Assembly (NCBI GenBank): GCA_964451705.1
Contig: CAYVIV010000019.1
Span: 1-16,441, forward strand
Source: CAYYFV01 sp964451705
Lineage (GTDB): Bacteria > Patescibacteriota > Gracilibacteria > UBA1369 > GCA-2718715
Reading direction: 5' to 3'
DNA: 16,441 bases
Below the pieces are notes generated by a model, which saw only the letters and a list, made by a program, of their open reading frames with translations, did not search any database and was not told where the DNA came from. The stretch's first letter is position 1. The number at the start of each line of letters is the position of its first letter. Both the position numbers and the translations under genes were made by a program. Below, piece after piece: positions 1-6,417 of the stretch.

Positions 1-66
1 ACAGGATTTGAACCTGTGACCTCTGGCTCCGCAAGCCAGCGCTCTATCCAGCTAATCTACGGCTGC
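1..66 (-). tRNA. tRNA-Arg (anticodon GCG), partial, second copy with D-stem mismatch
   Basis: This is the 5' two-thirds of a tRNA-Arg; nucleotide 1 is at position 66 and the window edge cuts it at nucleotide 66 (T-arm), so the acceptor 3' strand is not visible. It matches the complete tRNA at 3705-3781 at every visible base but one: position 56 is T on the plus strand instead of G, so tRNA nucleotide 11 is A instead of C. That turns the C11-G24 pair of the D-stem into A-G. The anticodon loop is unchanged. Upstream I see only AT-rich sequence and no promoter as good as that of the other copy. It may be a decaying duplicate or a weakly used gene. Confidence 0.75.
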
Positions 67-69
67 ACT
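1..69. repeat. Direct repeat copy 1 (tRNA-Arg sequence)
   Basis: Positions 1-69 repeat positions 3716-3784 in the same orientation, with one mismatch (56 versus 3771). Identity ends 3 bases outside the tRNA 5' end. The repeat may continue left of the window. The two copies bracket a segment of about 3.7 kb. Confidence 0.9.
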
Positions 70-102
70 GTTTTTTTATATTTTAATCTAGTATTTTCTA
101 AA

Positions 103-116
103 ATGTAAGTTTACAT
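103..116 (-). terminator. Weak hairpin downstream of the fusion gene
   Basis: ATGTAA and TTACAT form a 6-bp AT-rich inverted repeat with a 2-base centre just after the stop of the 751-residue gene, followed on the minus strand by TTTT. The loop is too tight for a full stem, so it is at best a weak terminator. Read-through into the partial tRNA is possible. Confidence 0.25.
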
Positions 117-121
117 AAAAA

Positions 122-2377
122 TTAGATTCTTTCAATCAACCATGAGTTTTGTCTTAGATCACCATTGTTTTTATAACAGAAGATTTCATTTGAAACTATT
201 AGTGGTAAGCCCTCAATTAAATAATGCTTGAGATTTTCTTTTGTTGTATTCGAGAGTCCATGAGCCAATATGTGCATTCCTGCATAGGCATTAAATGCGT
301 ATCTTGATATTTTTTGACCGGGATAAGCATGTGTGTATCTTTCAATAAATTCTAAAGGTATTGGTGCTTCTATTTTGAATAGTGGGTTACCAGGCTCTAG
401 TTTGAAAATTTCTTTTTCTAGGTTCCTAGAAAGACTGAGATTCAATAAAATAGGTGCAGATATGTTTTGTTTTTTTAGTTCTTTAAATATTTCAAAAGTA
501 TTGTCTTCATAATTATCTATACTAATTGCAAGCTCTGTTAATTGGTTAAATTGTTTTACAATCTCCTGAGATTTGTCTTCTGCTTCTGTTTGTATAGATA
601 TAAAATTGATATTTAATTCATTACAAATTTGTTTATAGAGATTAATATGTAGATTGGCCCACTTGTTGAACCTATAAATATAAACAAAGTTTTTTATTAA
701 GTTTTTTTTCAACCAAAAGACTATTTCATCTTCTTTTGTTTCTATGTTCTGAGTGCCACTTAACATAAACTGAGTTGGTGAGTTGAGCATGTCTGTAGAA
801 GTAGCTGGTGTAAAATATGGAATTTTTGCTTCTTCTAATACGGGTGAAACACTATCAATTAAGTAACTCCATGTTGGTCCAATAAATGAGTCTGGTTTAA
901 ATTTTTCAACTGCATGAATTGTTTGTTTAATTGTGTCTAAACTTGAGCTTTTATCATCTAACATGCCAAGTTCCACATTTATTCCTTCAAGTTTAAGCTC
1001 CTTGTGAGCTAGATTGATGCCATTTTTAAATAGCTGTCCATCATTTTTAGATAGACCTGCATTAGAAACAAGAGCACAAATTTTAATGGGCTTGTTTTTT
1101 GTGGTTTTTTTCTCACCTAAATATTTAACCGAGTAAACTCTGTTATCTGCAGATGTCTTTTGATTTGTAATGGTGTGTACTTTATATTCGTATCCTAATG
1201 CCTGCATTGTAGTTTCTAGATACTCGAGTGCTTGAGGATCTTTATTGGAAAACCCAATAATTATTTCCCCTTTATCTGAAAGGTAATAATGAGCTCGTTT
1301 TAAAAACTTTTCAATAACCCCACCTTCGTTGCCTTGTGTATAAAAAGCATACATAAGTTTATCGTGTTTGAATTTAGTGTTTCTATGAAATGGAGGGTTA
1401 AAAAAGATAATATCGAAATAATTTTTATATCTATAAGACAGAGGCTCAAATACATCTCCTTCATAAAGATCTATTTTATCTTCAAAATTTAAAAGTTTTC
1501 TGTTTTCCTCAGCATTTTCGACTGCTGCAGGGTTAATATCTACTTGCACCACATGTTTTGCTCCAGCGTCTACTGCTACAAGGCCCATTGTTCCGTGCCC
1601 ACATGCAATATCTGCCACTTTTTTGCCCGTCGACATTTCTCTTACTATTTTTGCTAAAAGTAAAGAACTTCTGAATCGATTAGAAGGGTACACATTAGGG
1701 TTTACTTTCATTTTCAGCCCTTCGAATAAAATATAGTAGGGTTTTTGATTCTGCTTGATATGAGTGTAAATATCTTCTGCGGGGAGGGCGGGGTAGTAGG
1801 TTTTATTGTGGTAGTTGTTTGTTTGTAATTTTTTGAAGTATTTGTCGATCATTTCAGTAGCTTCATGTGAATCTTTAGCAAACAATATTTTTGATGGAAG
1901 TTTATGCAGCATATTTGAATGTTCCAAGAAGTCGAGCATTTTTTGATAGTTTCTTGCATGTTCGCCAATTAATATAATTGGATGATCTACTTCTTCTAAT
2001 AACTGTAAAATATGGATATCAAGTACTTCGTGTAATGTTCCCAGCCCACCAGTTAGTGCTATGTATATATCTCCCAGTTCAACTAATCTTGACTGTCTTT
2101 GACTATGGTTTTCATAGGCCTCCCAGTGAGTTAGTTTAGGGTTTGGTGTGGGCTCATATTTGTGTAGTCCAATGCCTATCGACTCGCCATTAAATTTATG
2201 CATATAAGTAATGCATTTATTCATATTGCCAGTATGGCCGCCCCCGTTTACAAGGCTGATATTGTTTTTAGCTAGGTGCTCACAAAGTGTTTTTACATTG
2301 TCTTCATTTACAGAATCTTTAATATCATTTCTAGAGCAAAATACAGTCGCTTTAAGTTTGTAGCCTTTTTGTTTCAT
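122..2377 (-). CDS. Three-domain fusion: LOG-like phosphoribohydrolase, SAM methyltransferase, cytoplasmic Peripla_BP_6-like domain
   Basis: 751 residues with three recognisable parts. Residues 5-185 resemble the LOG/TIGR00730 family, which hydrolyses nucleoside 5'-monophosphates to base and ribose phosphate. NGGGHTGNM (44-52) and TGGLGTLHE (109-117) match its nucleotide-binding motifs, the second with Thr replacing the usual Pro; Arg94/Arg97 sit where the family has a catalytic Arg. Residues 210-420 form a class I SAM methyltransferase: motif I at 254-263 (VADIACGHGT) and NPPF at 327-330, as in PrmC or RsmC-type enzymes. Residues 429-735 look like a leucine/amide-binding periplasmic protein fold. 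No signal peptide or membrane segment precedes that domain, so it should lie in the cytoplasm, as AmiC does. I infer a ligand-gated enzyme; substrate and ligand are unknown. Start is ATG with no Shine-Dalgarno. The gene is divergent from the lipoprotein gene at 2479. Domain calls are by motif only. Confidence 0.85.
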   Translation of the reverse strand: MKQKGYKLKATVFCSRNDIKDSVNEDNVKTLCEHLAKNNISLVNGGGHTGNMNKCITYMHKFNGESIGIGLHKYEPTPNPKLTHWEAYENHSQRQSRLVELGDIYIALTGGLGTLHEVLDIHILQLLEEVDHPIILIGEHARNYQKMLDFLEHSNMLHKLPSKILFAKDSHEATEMIDKYFKKLQTNNYHNKTYYPALPAEDIYTHIKQNQKPYYILFEGLKMKVNPNVYPSNRFRSSLLLAKIVREMSTGKKVADIACGHGTMGLVAVDAGAKHVVQVDINPAAVENAEENRKLLNFEDKIDLYEGDVFEPLSYRYKNYFDIIFFNPPFHRNTKFKHDKLMYAFYTQGNEGGVIEKFLKRAHYYLSDKGEIIIGFSNKDPQALEYLETTMQALGYEYKVHTITNQKTSADNRVYSVKYLGEKKTTKNKPIKICALVSNAGLSKNDGQLFKNGINLAHKELKLEGINVELGMLDDKSSSLDTIKQTIHAVEKFKPDSFIGPTWSYLIDSVSPVLEEAKIPYFTPATSTDMLNSPTQFMLSGTQNIETKEDEIVFWLKKNLIKNFVYIYRFNKWANLHINLYKQICNELNINFISIQTEAEDKSQEIVKQFNQLTELAISIDNYEDNTFEIFKELKKQNISAPILLNLSLSRNLEKEIFKLEPGNPLFKIEAPIPLEFIERYTHAYPGQKISRYAFNAYAGMHILAHGLSNTTKENLKHYLIEGLPLIVSNEIFCYKNNGDLRQNSWLIERI

Positions 2378-2396
2378 TATTGCATGTTATATGTAT

Positions 2397-2424
2397 CTTA
2401 GCTTAGCTTAGCTTAGCTTAGCTT
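2397..2424. repeat. Pentanucleotide tandem repeat, CTTAG x5 plus CTT
   Basis: Five perfect copies of CTTAG and a partial sixth lie in the 101-bp gap between two divergent genes, 20 bp before the start of the fusion gene. For that gene a possible -10 (TATAAC on the minus strand, near 2385) would leave the repeat over the spacer and -35 region. Such repeats can change copy number by slippage. Confidence 0.95.
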
Positions 2425-2431
2425 GTTTATT

Positions 2432-2461
2432 TTGAAAAGTGCTGTAAACTATATTTATAGT
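2432..2461 (+). promoter_or_regulatory. Promoter of the lipoprotein gene
   Basis: A -35 TTGAAA (2432-2437) and -10 TATAGT (2456-2461) are spaced by 18 bp. An overlapping TATAAT follows at 2461-2466 but lacks a good -35. Either gives a very short leader before ATG 2479. Confidence 0.5.
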
Positions 2462-2478
2462 ATAATATAAATATAAAT

Positions 2479-3558
2479 ATGAATAGGATATCTTTATTAG
2501 TTTTAATTGCATTTCTTGTATCTGGTTGTTCAGCAGGAACAGTGAATAAAGAAAATGTAAAAATTGGTATTTTAACTCCACTATCTGGCCCTTTGGCTGT
2601 ATATGGCGAGGAGGCAACGGAGATTCTGAATAAAACCTTAGCTAGAGATTTTGCAGAAGATACTAATATTGAGTTAGTTTATGGTGACTCTCAATGTAGT
2701 GGTCAAGAGGCTGTAACTGCTTATCATAGACTAGTTGATATAGATGGAGTGGATATGATTTTAGGTGGTCTTTGTTCAACTGAGAGTTTAGCTATTGCCC
2801 CGTTATTAGTTGATGATAATATGTTGGCTGTATCTAGTGTCTCTACTCATCCAGATTTAAATGGAATGAGTCCAAATTTTTACTCTTTTTCTTTCTCCGA
2901 TGTTAAATTAGCAGCAGGTATGTCTGCAGTTGCCTCTACTAGTGATAAGGTTGCAATTATAACAGAGCAAAATGATTGGAATGTAGGTTTGAAAGATTTA
3001 ATGGAGACAGAAATGGGTCAGAATGTTATTTCGAGTGAAGTTTTTGAAAAAGGTGCGACAGATGTACGTAATGTAATAGCAAAAACTTTGAATGCTAAAC
3101 CAGAAGTTTTAATTCTTAATCCAAATGGTGGTCAAACTGGAGCAACTCTTATTAAGCAATTGTCTGAGTACGCTGACCAGTTAGAGGGTGTGAAAATTGT
3201 TTCACAGATGGTTTACTTAGCAAAAGATATTCGTGACTCCGCACCAGTAGTGGCGGAAGGTATGACGATTGTAGATACTCCATTTTTGGATTCTGAAGAT
3301 TTTCAATCATTCAAGGCTGGTTTTGAAATTGATGTAACTAATCATACCGACTACTTAATTGCATCTACTCATGATGCTTTGGTAAATATGGTAAATGTAT
3401 ATAGATCGTCAGAATCAGGAGAGCATGTACAAAATTTTGGCAGCGCAAAATTAAATGGTTTTATATCTGAAGGGGAATCTTTCAACGGAAAGACATTTTT
3501 AGAAGATGTACAAACAGCTTTCTTTGTTGTTGAAAACGGAGAAGTAATTCAAAAATAG
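2479..3558 (+). CDS. Extracytoplasmic binding-protein lipoprotein (Peripla_BP_6-like)
   Basis: 359 residues. The N-terminus has a short charged start, a hydrophobic core and a lipobox VSGC ending at Cys17, so the protein should be exported and lipid-anchored. The mature part from about residue 27 (VKIGILTPLSGPLAVYGEE) is typical of type I binding proteins that carry branched-chain amino acids, amides or related small molecules for ABC importers. The segment near residue 155 (KVAIITEQNDWNVG) fits the second lobe. No permease or ATPase gene lies nearby, so it may be an orphan transporter subunit or a sensor. The binding domain of the divergent fusion protein belongs to the same superfamily, which suggests that one ligand is read outside and inside the cell. 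ATG start, no Shine-Dalgarno. A bidirectional terminator follows. Confidence 0.88.
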   Translation: MNRISLLVLIAFLVSGCSAGTVNKENVKIGILTPLSGPLAVYGEEATEILNKTLARDFAEDTNIELVYGDSQCSGQEAVTAYHRLVDIDGVDMILGGLCSTESLAIAPLLVDDNMLAVSSVSTHPDLNGMSPNFYSFSFSDVKLAAGMSAVASTSDKVAIITEQNDWNVGLKDLMETEMGQNVISSEVFEKGATDVRNVIAKTLNAKPEVLILNPNGGQTGATLIKQLSEYADQLEGVKIVSQMVYLAKDIRDSAPVVAEGMTIVDTPFLDSEDFQSFKAGFEIDVTNHTDYLIASTHDALVNMVNVYRSSESGEHVQNFGSAKLNGFISEGESFNGKTFLEDVQTAFFVVENGEVIQK

Positions 3559-3588
3559 TTATTTACTTGTTATTCAATCTTTGAATTT

Positions 3589-3618
3589 AAAAAAGCATCT
3601 CAATTGAGATGCTTTTTT
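3589..3618. terminator. Bidirectional rho-independent terminator
   Basis: A perfect 30-bp palindrome: stem GCATCTC/GAGATGC around AATT, flanked by six A on the left and six T on the right. It can end the plus-strand lipoprotein transcript and also minus-strand transcription arriving from the tRNA at 3705. Confidence 0.9.
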
Positions 3619-3704
3619 AAAATGTGTATGTCATCTATCTTATGTCTCTGCGTTTCTCTTGCCTTGCTAATATCTAGTCTGGCCTGGTCTGGCATTAAAA
3701 AAAG

Positions 3705-3781
3705 TGGTGCAACCGACAGGATTTGAACCTGTGACCTCTGGCTCCGCAAGCCAGCGCTCTATCCAGCTAAGCTACGGCTGC
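3705..3781 (-). tRNA. tRNA-Arg (anticodon GCG), complete with encoded CCA
   Basis: A 77-nt cloverleaf on the minus strand. The acceptor stem GCAGCCG/CGGTTGC has one G-U pair. The D-stem is GCTT/GAGC, the anticodon stem CTGGC/GCCAG, and the loop TTGCGGA gives anticodon GCG, which reads the Arg codons CGC and CGT. The T-stem is ACAGG/CCTGT with loop TTCAAAT. CCA is encoded. A20 and C35 fit known arginine identity elements. Most bacteria use anticodon ACG, edited to inosine, for these codons, so GCG is unusual. A run of seven T follows the 3' end and could serve as terminator. Confidence 0.95.
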
Positions 3782-3784
3782 ACT
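3716..3784. repeat. Direct repeat copy 2 (tRNA-Arg sequence)
   Basis: Matches positions 1-69 with a single mismatch at 3771. See the copy at the window start. The sequence diverges immediately after 3784. Confidence 0.9.
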
Positions 3785-3794
3785 TATCATGGCT

Positions 3795-3823
3795 ATCTTA
3801 GATGATTTTGCAGCTTTTGCCAA
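3795..3823 (-). promoter_or_regulatory. Promoter of tRNA-Arg
   Basis: On the minus strand, -35 TTGGCA (3823-3818) and -10 TAAGAT (3800-3795) are separated by exactly 17 bp. The -10 ends 13 bp before the tRNA 5' end, a fitting distance for a short leader. The partial copy at the window start lacks an equivalent. Confidence 0.6.
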
Positions 3824-3916
3824 GATTTAAATTGCTGCTTAAGGGGGAGAAGTAATAGATTAAGCATAACTAGGCACTTAGGGCTTGGCTATGTTTATTG
3901 AAGGATTGTTCTTAAT

Positions 3917-4927
3917 TTATTGTGGCAAATTCTGCTTAAACCCTTGTTGTAGATATCTAATGGCAGCTATGTCTGTTGCTGCTTTTGTCTCTGGGAGTCT
4001 TTTTTTGAATTCCTTAATATATACAACTGATTTATCGCTGCAGTAAGTCTGTTGATTGGCAACTTCTCTGATTGCCAAGATATCTTCGTAGTCAATAACA
4101 TTAATAATGGCATTACGTATTTTATTGAGCCAGGGTTCTTGCATTCGAAAATCATCTAATTCCATGTCGCTTTCGTTGATGCTTAAGTTCAAGAGGATAG
4201 TATGCAGTGTCAATTTGAGATAGTCTAGATCCTGCAAGTCGTAGTCTGGATTTTTGAACTTACCACGTGTAAAGTTTTGATAAAGTTGAGTTGGAAAATC
4301 TAAACTAAAGGGGCTAAATGTACGTGGGCTTGTTGTTGGATGCTCACTATAGAATCTACTGAGGGAATCTGCGACCTGTGGGCTTTCTGCCTGTGTGATA
4401 AAGCAGACACTTGTTGGGTCGGTATCAGGAATTTTTTTGCTAATATCAAAAAGTTCTCCAATTATGTTTCTTTCGATAGTTTGTTTGTATCTTACTAAAT
4501 GTTGAAAGGCCTGTTTGGCACTTTCAAGAGTTTGTTCTAGGTCTGTGCAGTAGAAATGATCTTCGGCTTCAAGTAGTCCTTGATTGTAGGGTTCAAGTGT
4601 TGCCTGTGCATGTTGGGTGTATGTGTTTTCTGCAATGCCACTAATGTAAGTTGGTTTTTTCCTGCGTTTGTAGATACTTCCTAGGATATGCCTTTGGGTT
4701 TTCTCTATGTTTTTTGGTAATTGACTTGGTTTTATAATTCTGTTTCGAACTGCATGTACCTGCGCTTGGATATCTACATTCATATATGGATATTGAATTA
4801 CGGCATACTGACTCTCTTCTAAAAGTCTCTTTTGGATTGGGGTTAAACCAGAATGTTCTGTAACTTCTAAAATTTTGACAGTTGTTTCGGGTCTTTTGGA
4901 CTGTGAGCCTTTTTTCTTTCTTGTCAT
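3917..4927 (-). CDS. Hypothetical soluble protein
   Basis: I do not recognise this 336-residue protein. An upstream GTG at 4969 would add 14 residues, but it lies between the -35 and -10 of a near-consensus promoter, so I choose the ATG at 4927. The N-terminus is strongly basic (MTRKKKGSQSKRP). The rest is polar with many Gln, Thr and Tyr, and there is no signal peptide or membrane segment. A basic patch near residues 80-92 (KRRKKP) and the N-terminal tail could contact nucleic acid, but that is a guess. No catalytic motif is visible. The tRNA-Arg gene lies 135 bp downstream on the same strand and has its own promoter. TAA stop. Confidence 0.75.
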   Translation of the reverse strand: MTRKKKGSQSKRPETTVKILEVTEHSGLTPIQKRLLEESQYAVIQYPYMNVDIQAQVHAVRNRIIKPSQLPKNIEKTQRHILGSIYKRRKKPTYISGIAENTYTQHAQATLEPYNQGLLEAEDHFYCTDLEQTLESAKQAFQHLVRYKQTIERNIIGELFDISKKIPDTDPTSVCFITQAESPQVADSLSRFYSEHPTTSPRTFSPFSLDFPTQLYQNFTRGKFKNPDYDLQDLDYLKLTLHTILLNLSINESDMELDDFRMQEPWLNKIRNAIINVIDYEDILAIREVANQQTYCSDKSVVYIKEFKKRLPETKAATDIAAIRYLQQGFKQNLPQ

Positions 4928-4952
4928 TGTTGATAGTTTATATAGCCTTTGA

Positions 4953-4980
4953 ATTATATCACAATTCACCCTTTTTGCAA
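4953..4980 (-). promoter_or_regulatory. Promoter of the hypothetical gene ending at 3917
   Basis: Minus strand: -35 TTGCAA (4980-4975), 16-bp spacer, perfect -10 TATAAT (4958-4953). The predicted leader to ATG 4927 is about 20 nt with no Shine-Dalgarno. This placement argues against the GTG at 4969. Confidence 0.65.
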
Positions 4981-5076
4981 GTTTTCACAGATAGTTACTT
5001 TATAGTTTTATGGCCTAGTTATAGACTTTAGCTATATTTTATCTTTGTCTAGAAAGTTTTATCGGGAGAAAAATTC

Positions 5077-6138
5077 TTAGACAATATCAGTAAGCCGCCC
5101 ACTTGCTAGTAGGGCTAGGAGAAACGAGATTCCAAGCCCAATACCTGCTCGAAAGAGATCTTTCATAACAAGCGCAAGAGTTTTTTGGTAGGGTTGAGTA
5201 TGTCCAGATAAGCGAGTGAGAGCTAGTTCACGCCCGGCCAAAAGGCCTAGGAAGACCCAGGTTGTACTCATGGGCAGGTCGTTGATCCATTTGAAATAGA
5301 CAAGTATAAAACCATAAATTAAATCAATTAGTGTTGCGGATTTGACTCGAATGACATCGGTTTTTTCGGTAACAATTTCTTGGATTTTGCCGCCACGTCG
5401 ATAAAAAATATAGCCAATTCCTATAAATAAAAGTAAGGCAACTGATATAGCCTCTAGAAATGTTAGGACTCTAGGGAGAAAGACAACAGCATTAGCATTA
5501 TCTTGCATAAGCCATGCAGACCATAGGAACCCTGTGGAACACCATTGAAATACTCGCCACATCTGAGCATTTTTTTTGCTTGGTTGCTTTTGTATATCTG
5601 TTTTTTTGTTTTTAATTAAATATGCTACTAGACTCCAGACTATTCCAGCTATAAAAAAGGATAAGAAGTACCCTGTAAATGTTTTTGCAAGCATGCCATT
5701 AATTGTTTTGCTTGAGGAAAATGTAGCAAGTATTAGAAAGGTAGTACTGACTGGCATTTTGAATCGGGTCAAGACTAGCAGTATAATTGGTGCTAGAAGT
5801 TGAAAAAAATTAAAGCTTTGAGGTTGGGGTATTTTGTTTAAGCGTCCATAGCTAATGTCTCCACTGTGGCTGTACCATCCATATAAGATGGTGGCAACTA
5901 AGATACTGCCAATAAATAGCCAAAGATAATACCATTTGACTTTTTTGTTGGAAGATAAGAAGGTCCCGAGCGTTTGGACACTGTCATTTGAGATTGCACT
6001 GTAGCCTGCAACCAAAAAACCAAACCACATAGCAAGCGTTGGTTGATTTGTGACAAGTCCCGCAATCATAGTTAGCAGAACAATTAGAAATAAAAAGGGA
6101 CCTTGTTTGTGTGTTTTTTTGAGTAAATTCATTTGCAT
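5077..6138 (-). CDS. PiT-like inorganic phosphate permease homologue
   Basis: About 353 residues from ATG 6138; a TTG at 6153 would add five. It is a multi-spanning membrane protein with the internal duplication of the PiT (phosphate/sulfate permease) family. In numbering from the TTG, NDSVQTLGT (56-64) and PVSTT (134-138) form the first half, and DNANAVVFLPR (218-228) and NDLPMSTT (291-298) the second. These match the paired ND and PxSTT signatures of that family. The sequence is otherwise divergent and shorter than many PiT proteins, so it may belong to a side branch with another anion substrate. It is divergent from uvrB, and I see no pho-type partner genes nearby. The downstream neighbour starts about 150 bp away from its own promoter. 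No clear terminator is visible. Confidence 0.75.
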   Translation of the reverse strand: MQMNLLKKTHKQGPFLFLIVLLTMIAGLVTNQPTLAMWFGFLVAGYSAISNDSVQTLGTFLSSNKKVKWYYLWLFIGSILVATILYGWYSHSGDISYGRLNKIPQPQSFNFFQLLAPIILLVLTRFKMPVSTTFLILATFSSSKTINGMLAKTFTGYFLSFFIAGIVWSLVAYLIKNKKTDIQKQPSKKNAQMWRVFQWCSTGFLWSAWLMQDNANAVVFLPRVLTFLEAISVALLLFIGIGYIFYRRGGKIQEIVTEKTDVIRVKSATLIDLIYGFILVYFKWINDLPMSTTWVFLGLLAGRELALTRLSGHTQPYQKTLALVMKDLFRAGIGLGISFLLALLASGRLTDIV

Positions 6139-6168
6139 AACTTTTTTAGTCAATAAATTACATAAGGT

Positions 6169-6197
6169 AATATATGTAATGATTTTTTTAGCTTCAA
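6169..6197 (-). promoter_or_regulatory. Promoter of the PiT-like gene, -35 inside an inverted repeat
   Basis: Minus strand: -35 TTGAAG (6197-6192), 17-bp spacer, -10 TATATT (6174-6169). The -35 lies within a perfect inverted repeat, TAGCTT-C-AAGCTA (6189-6201), which could be an operator for a repressor of this gene. Confidence 0.5.
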
Positions 6198-6255
6198 GCT
6201 ATAGCTATTGCAAAAACATATATTTTACATAGTGAGTTTTGTCGTGTTTAATCTA

Positions 6256-6330
6256 TTTTGACAAGCAAGCTTTCTGTCAAAATCAACTAGAGAAAGCTGC
6301 TTACTTGTTTGTGTCTTGTTGATGATTTTG
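6256..6330. promoter_or_regulatory. Overlapping inverted repeats between the PiT-like gene and uvrB
   Basis: TTTTGAC (6256-6262) pairs with GTCAAAA (6276-6282). The right arm overlaps CAAAATCA (6278-6285), which is the exact complement of TGATTTTG (6323-6330). ATCAAC (6282-6287) pairs with GTTGAT (6318-6323). The arms exclude one another, so two alternative hairpins or tandem protein sites are possible. I see no LexA-type box. Confidence 0.35.
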
Positions 6331-6387
6331 ATTCTCCTCTTTTTTTTACTGTGTATCGATTTAGCTCTGGTAATTGTATGATTAATT

Positions 6388-6396
6388 TGCTAGAAT
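6388..6396 (+). promoter_or_regulatory. Extended -10 promoter of uvrB
   Basis: TGC followed by TAGAAT forms an extended -10 element. No good -35 is seen 17 bp upstream, which fits that promoter class. The predicted leader to ATG 6418 is about 15 nt. Confidence 0.5.
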
Positions 6397-6417
6397 CTTT
6401 TGTAATAAAAATATATT

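Noticed and set aside
2397..2424. Similarity of the CTTAG repeat to the tRNA D-arm (TAGCTTAGC)
   Set aside because: The shared stretch is only about ten bases and follows from a short simple repeat. I see no reason to infer origin from the tRNA.
2408..2617. 69-codon minus-strand frame across the repeat and promoter region
   Set aside because: It overlaps the lipoprotein signal sequence and the AT-rich promoter, and its protein is low complexity. The lipoprotein reading on the other strand is convincing.
1..3784. Classical integrase-type genomic island
   Set aside because: No integrase, excisionase or phage gene is visible between the tRNA copies, and the repeat covers nearly the whole tRNA, not just a 3' att core. 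Kept only as one of several explanations.
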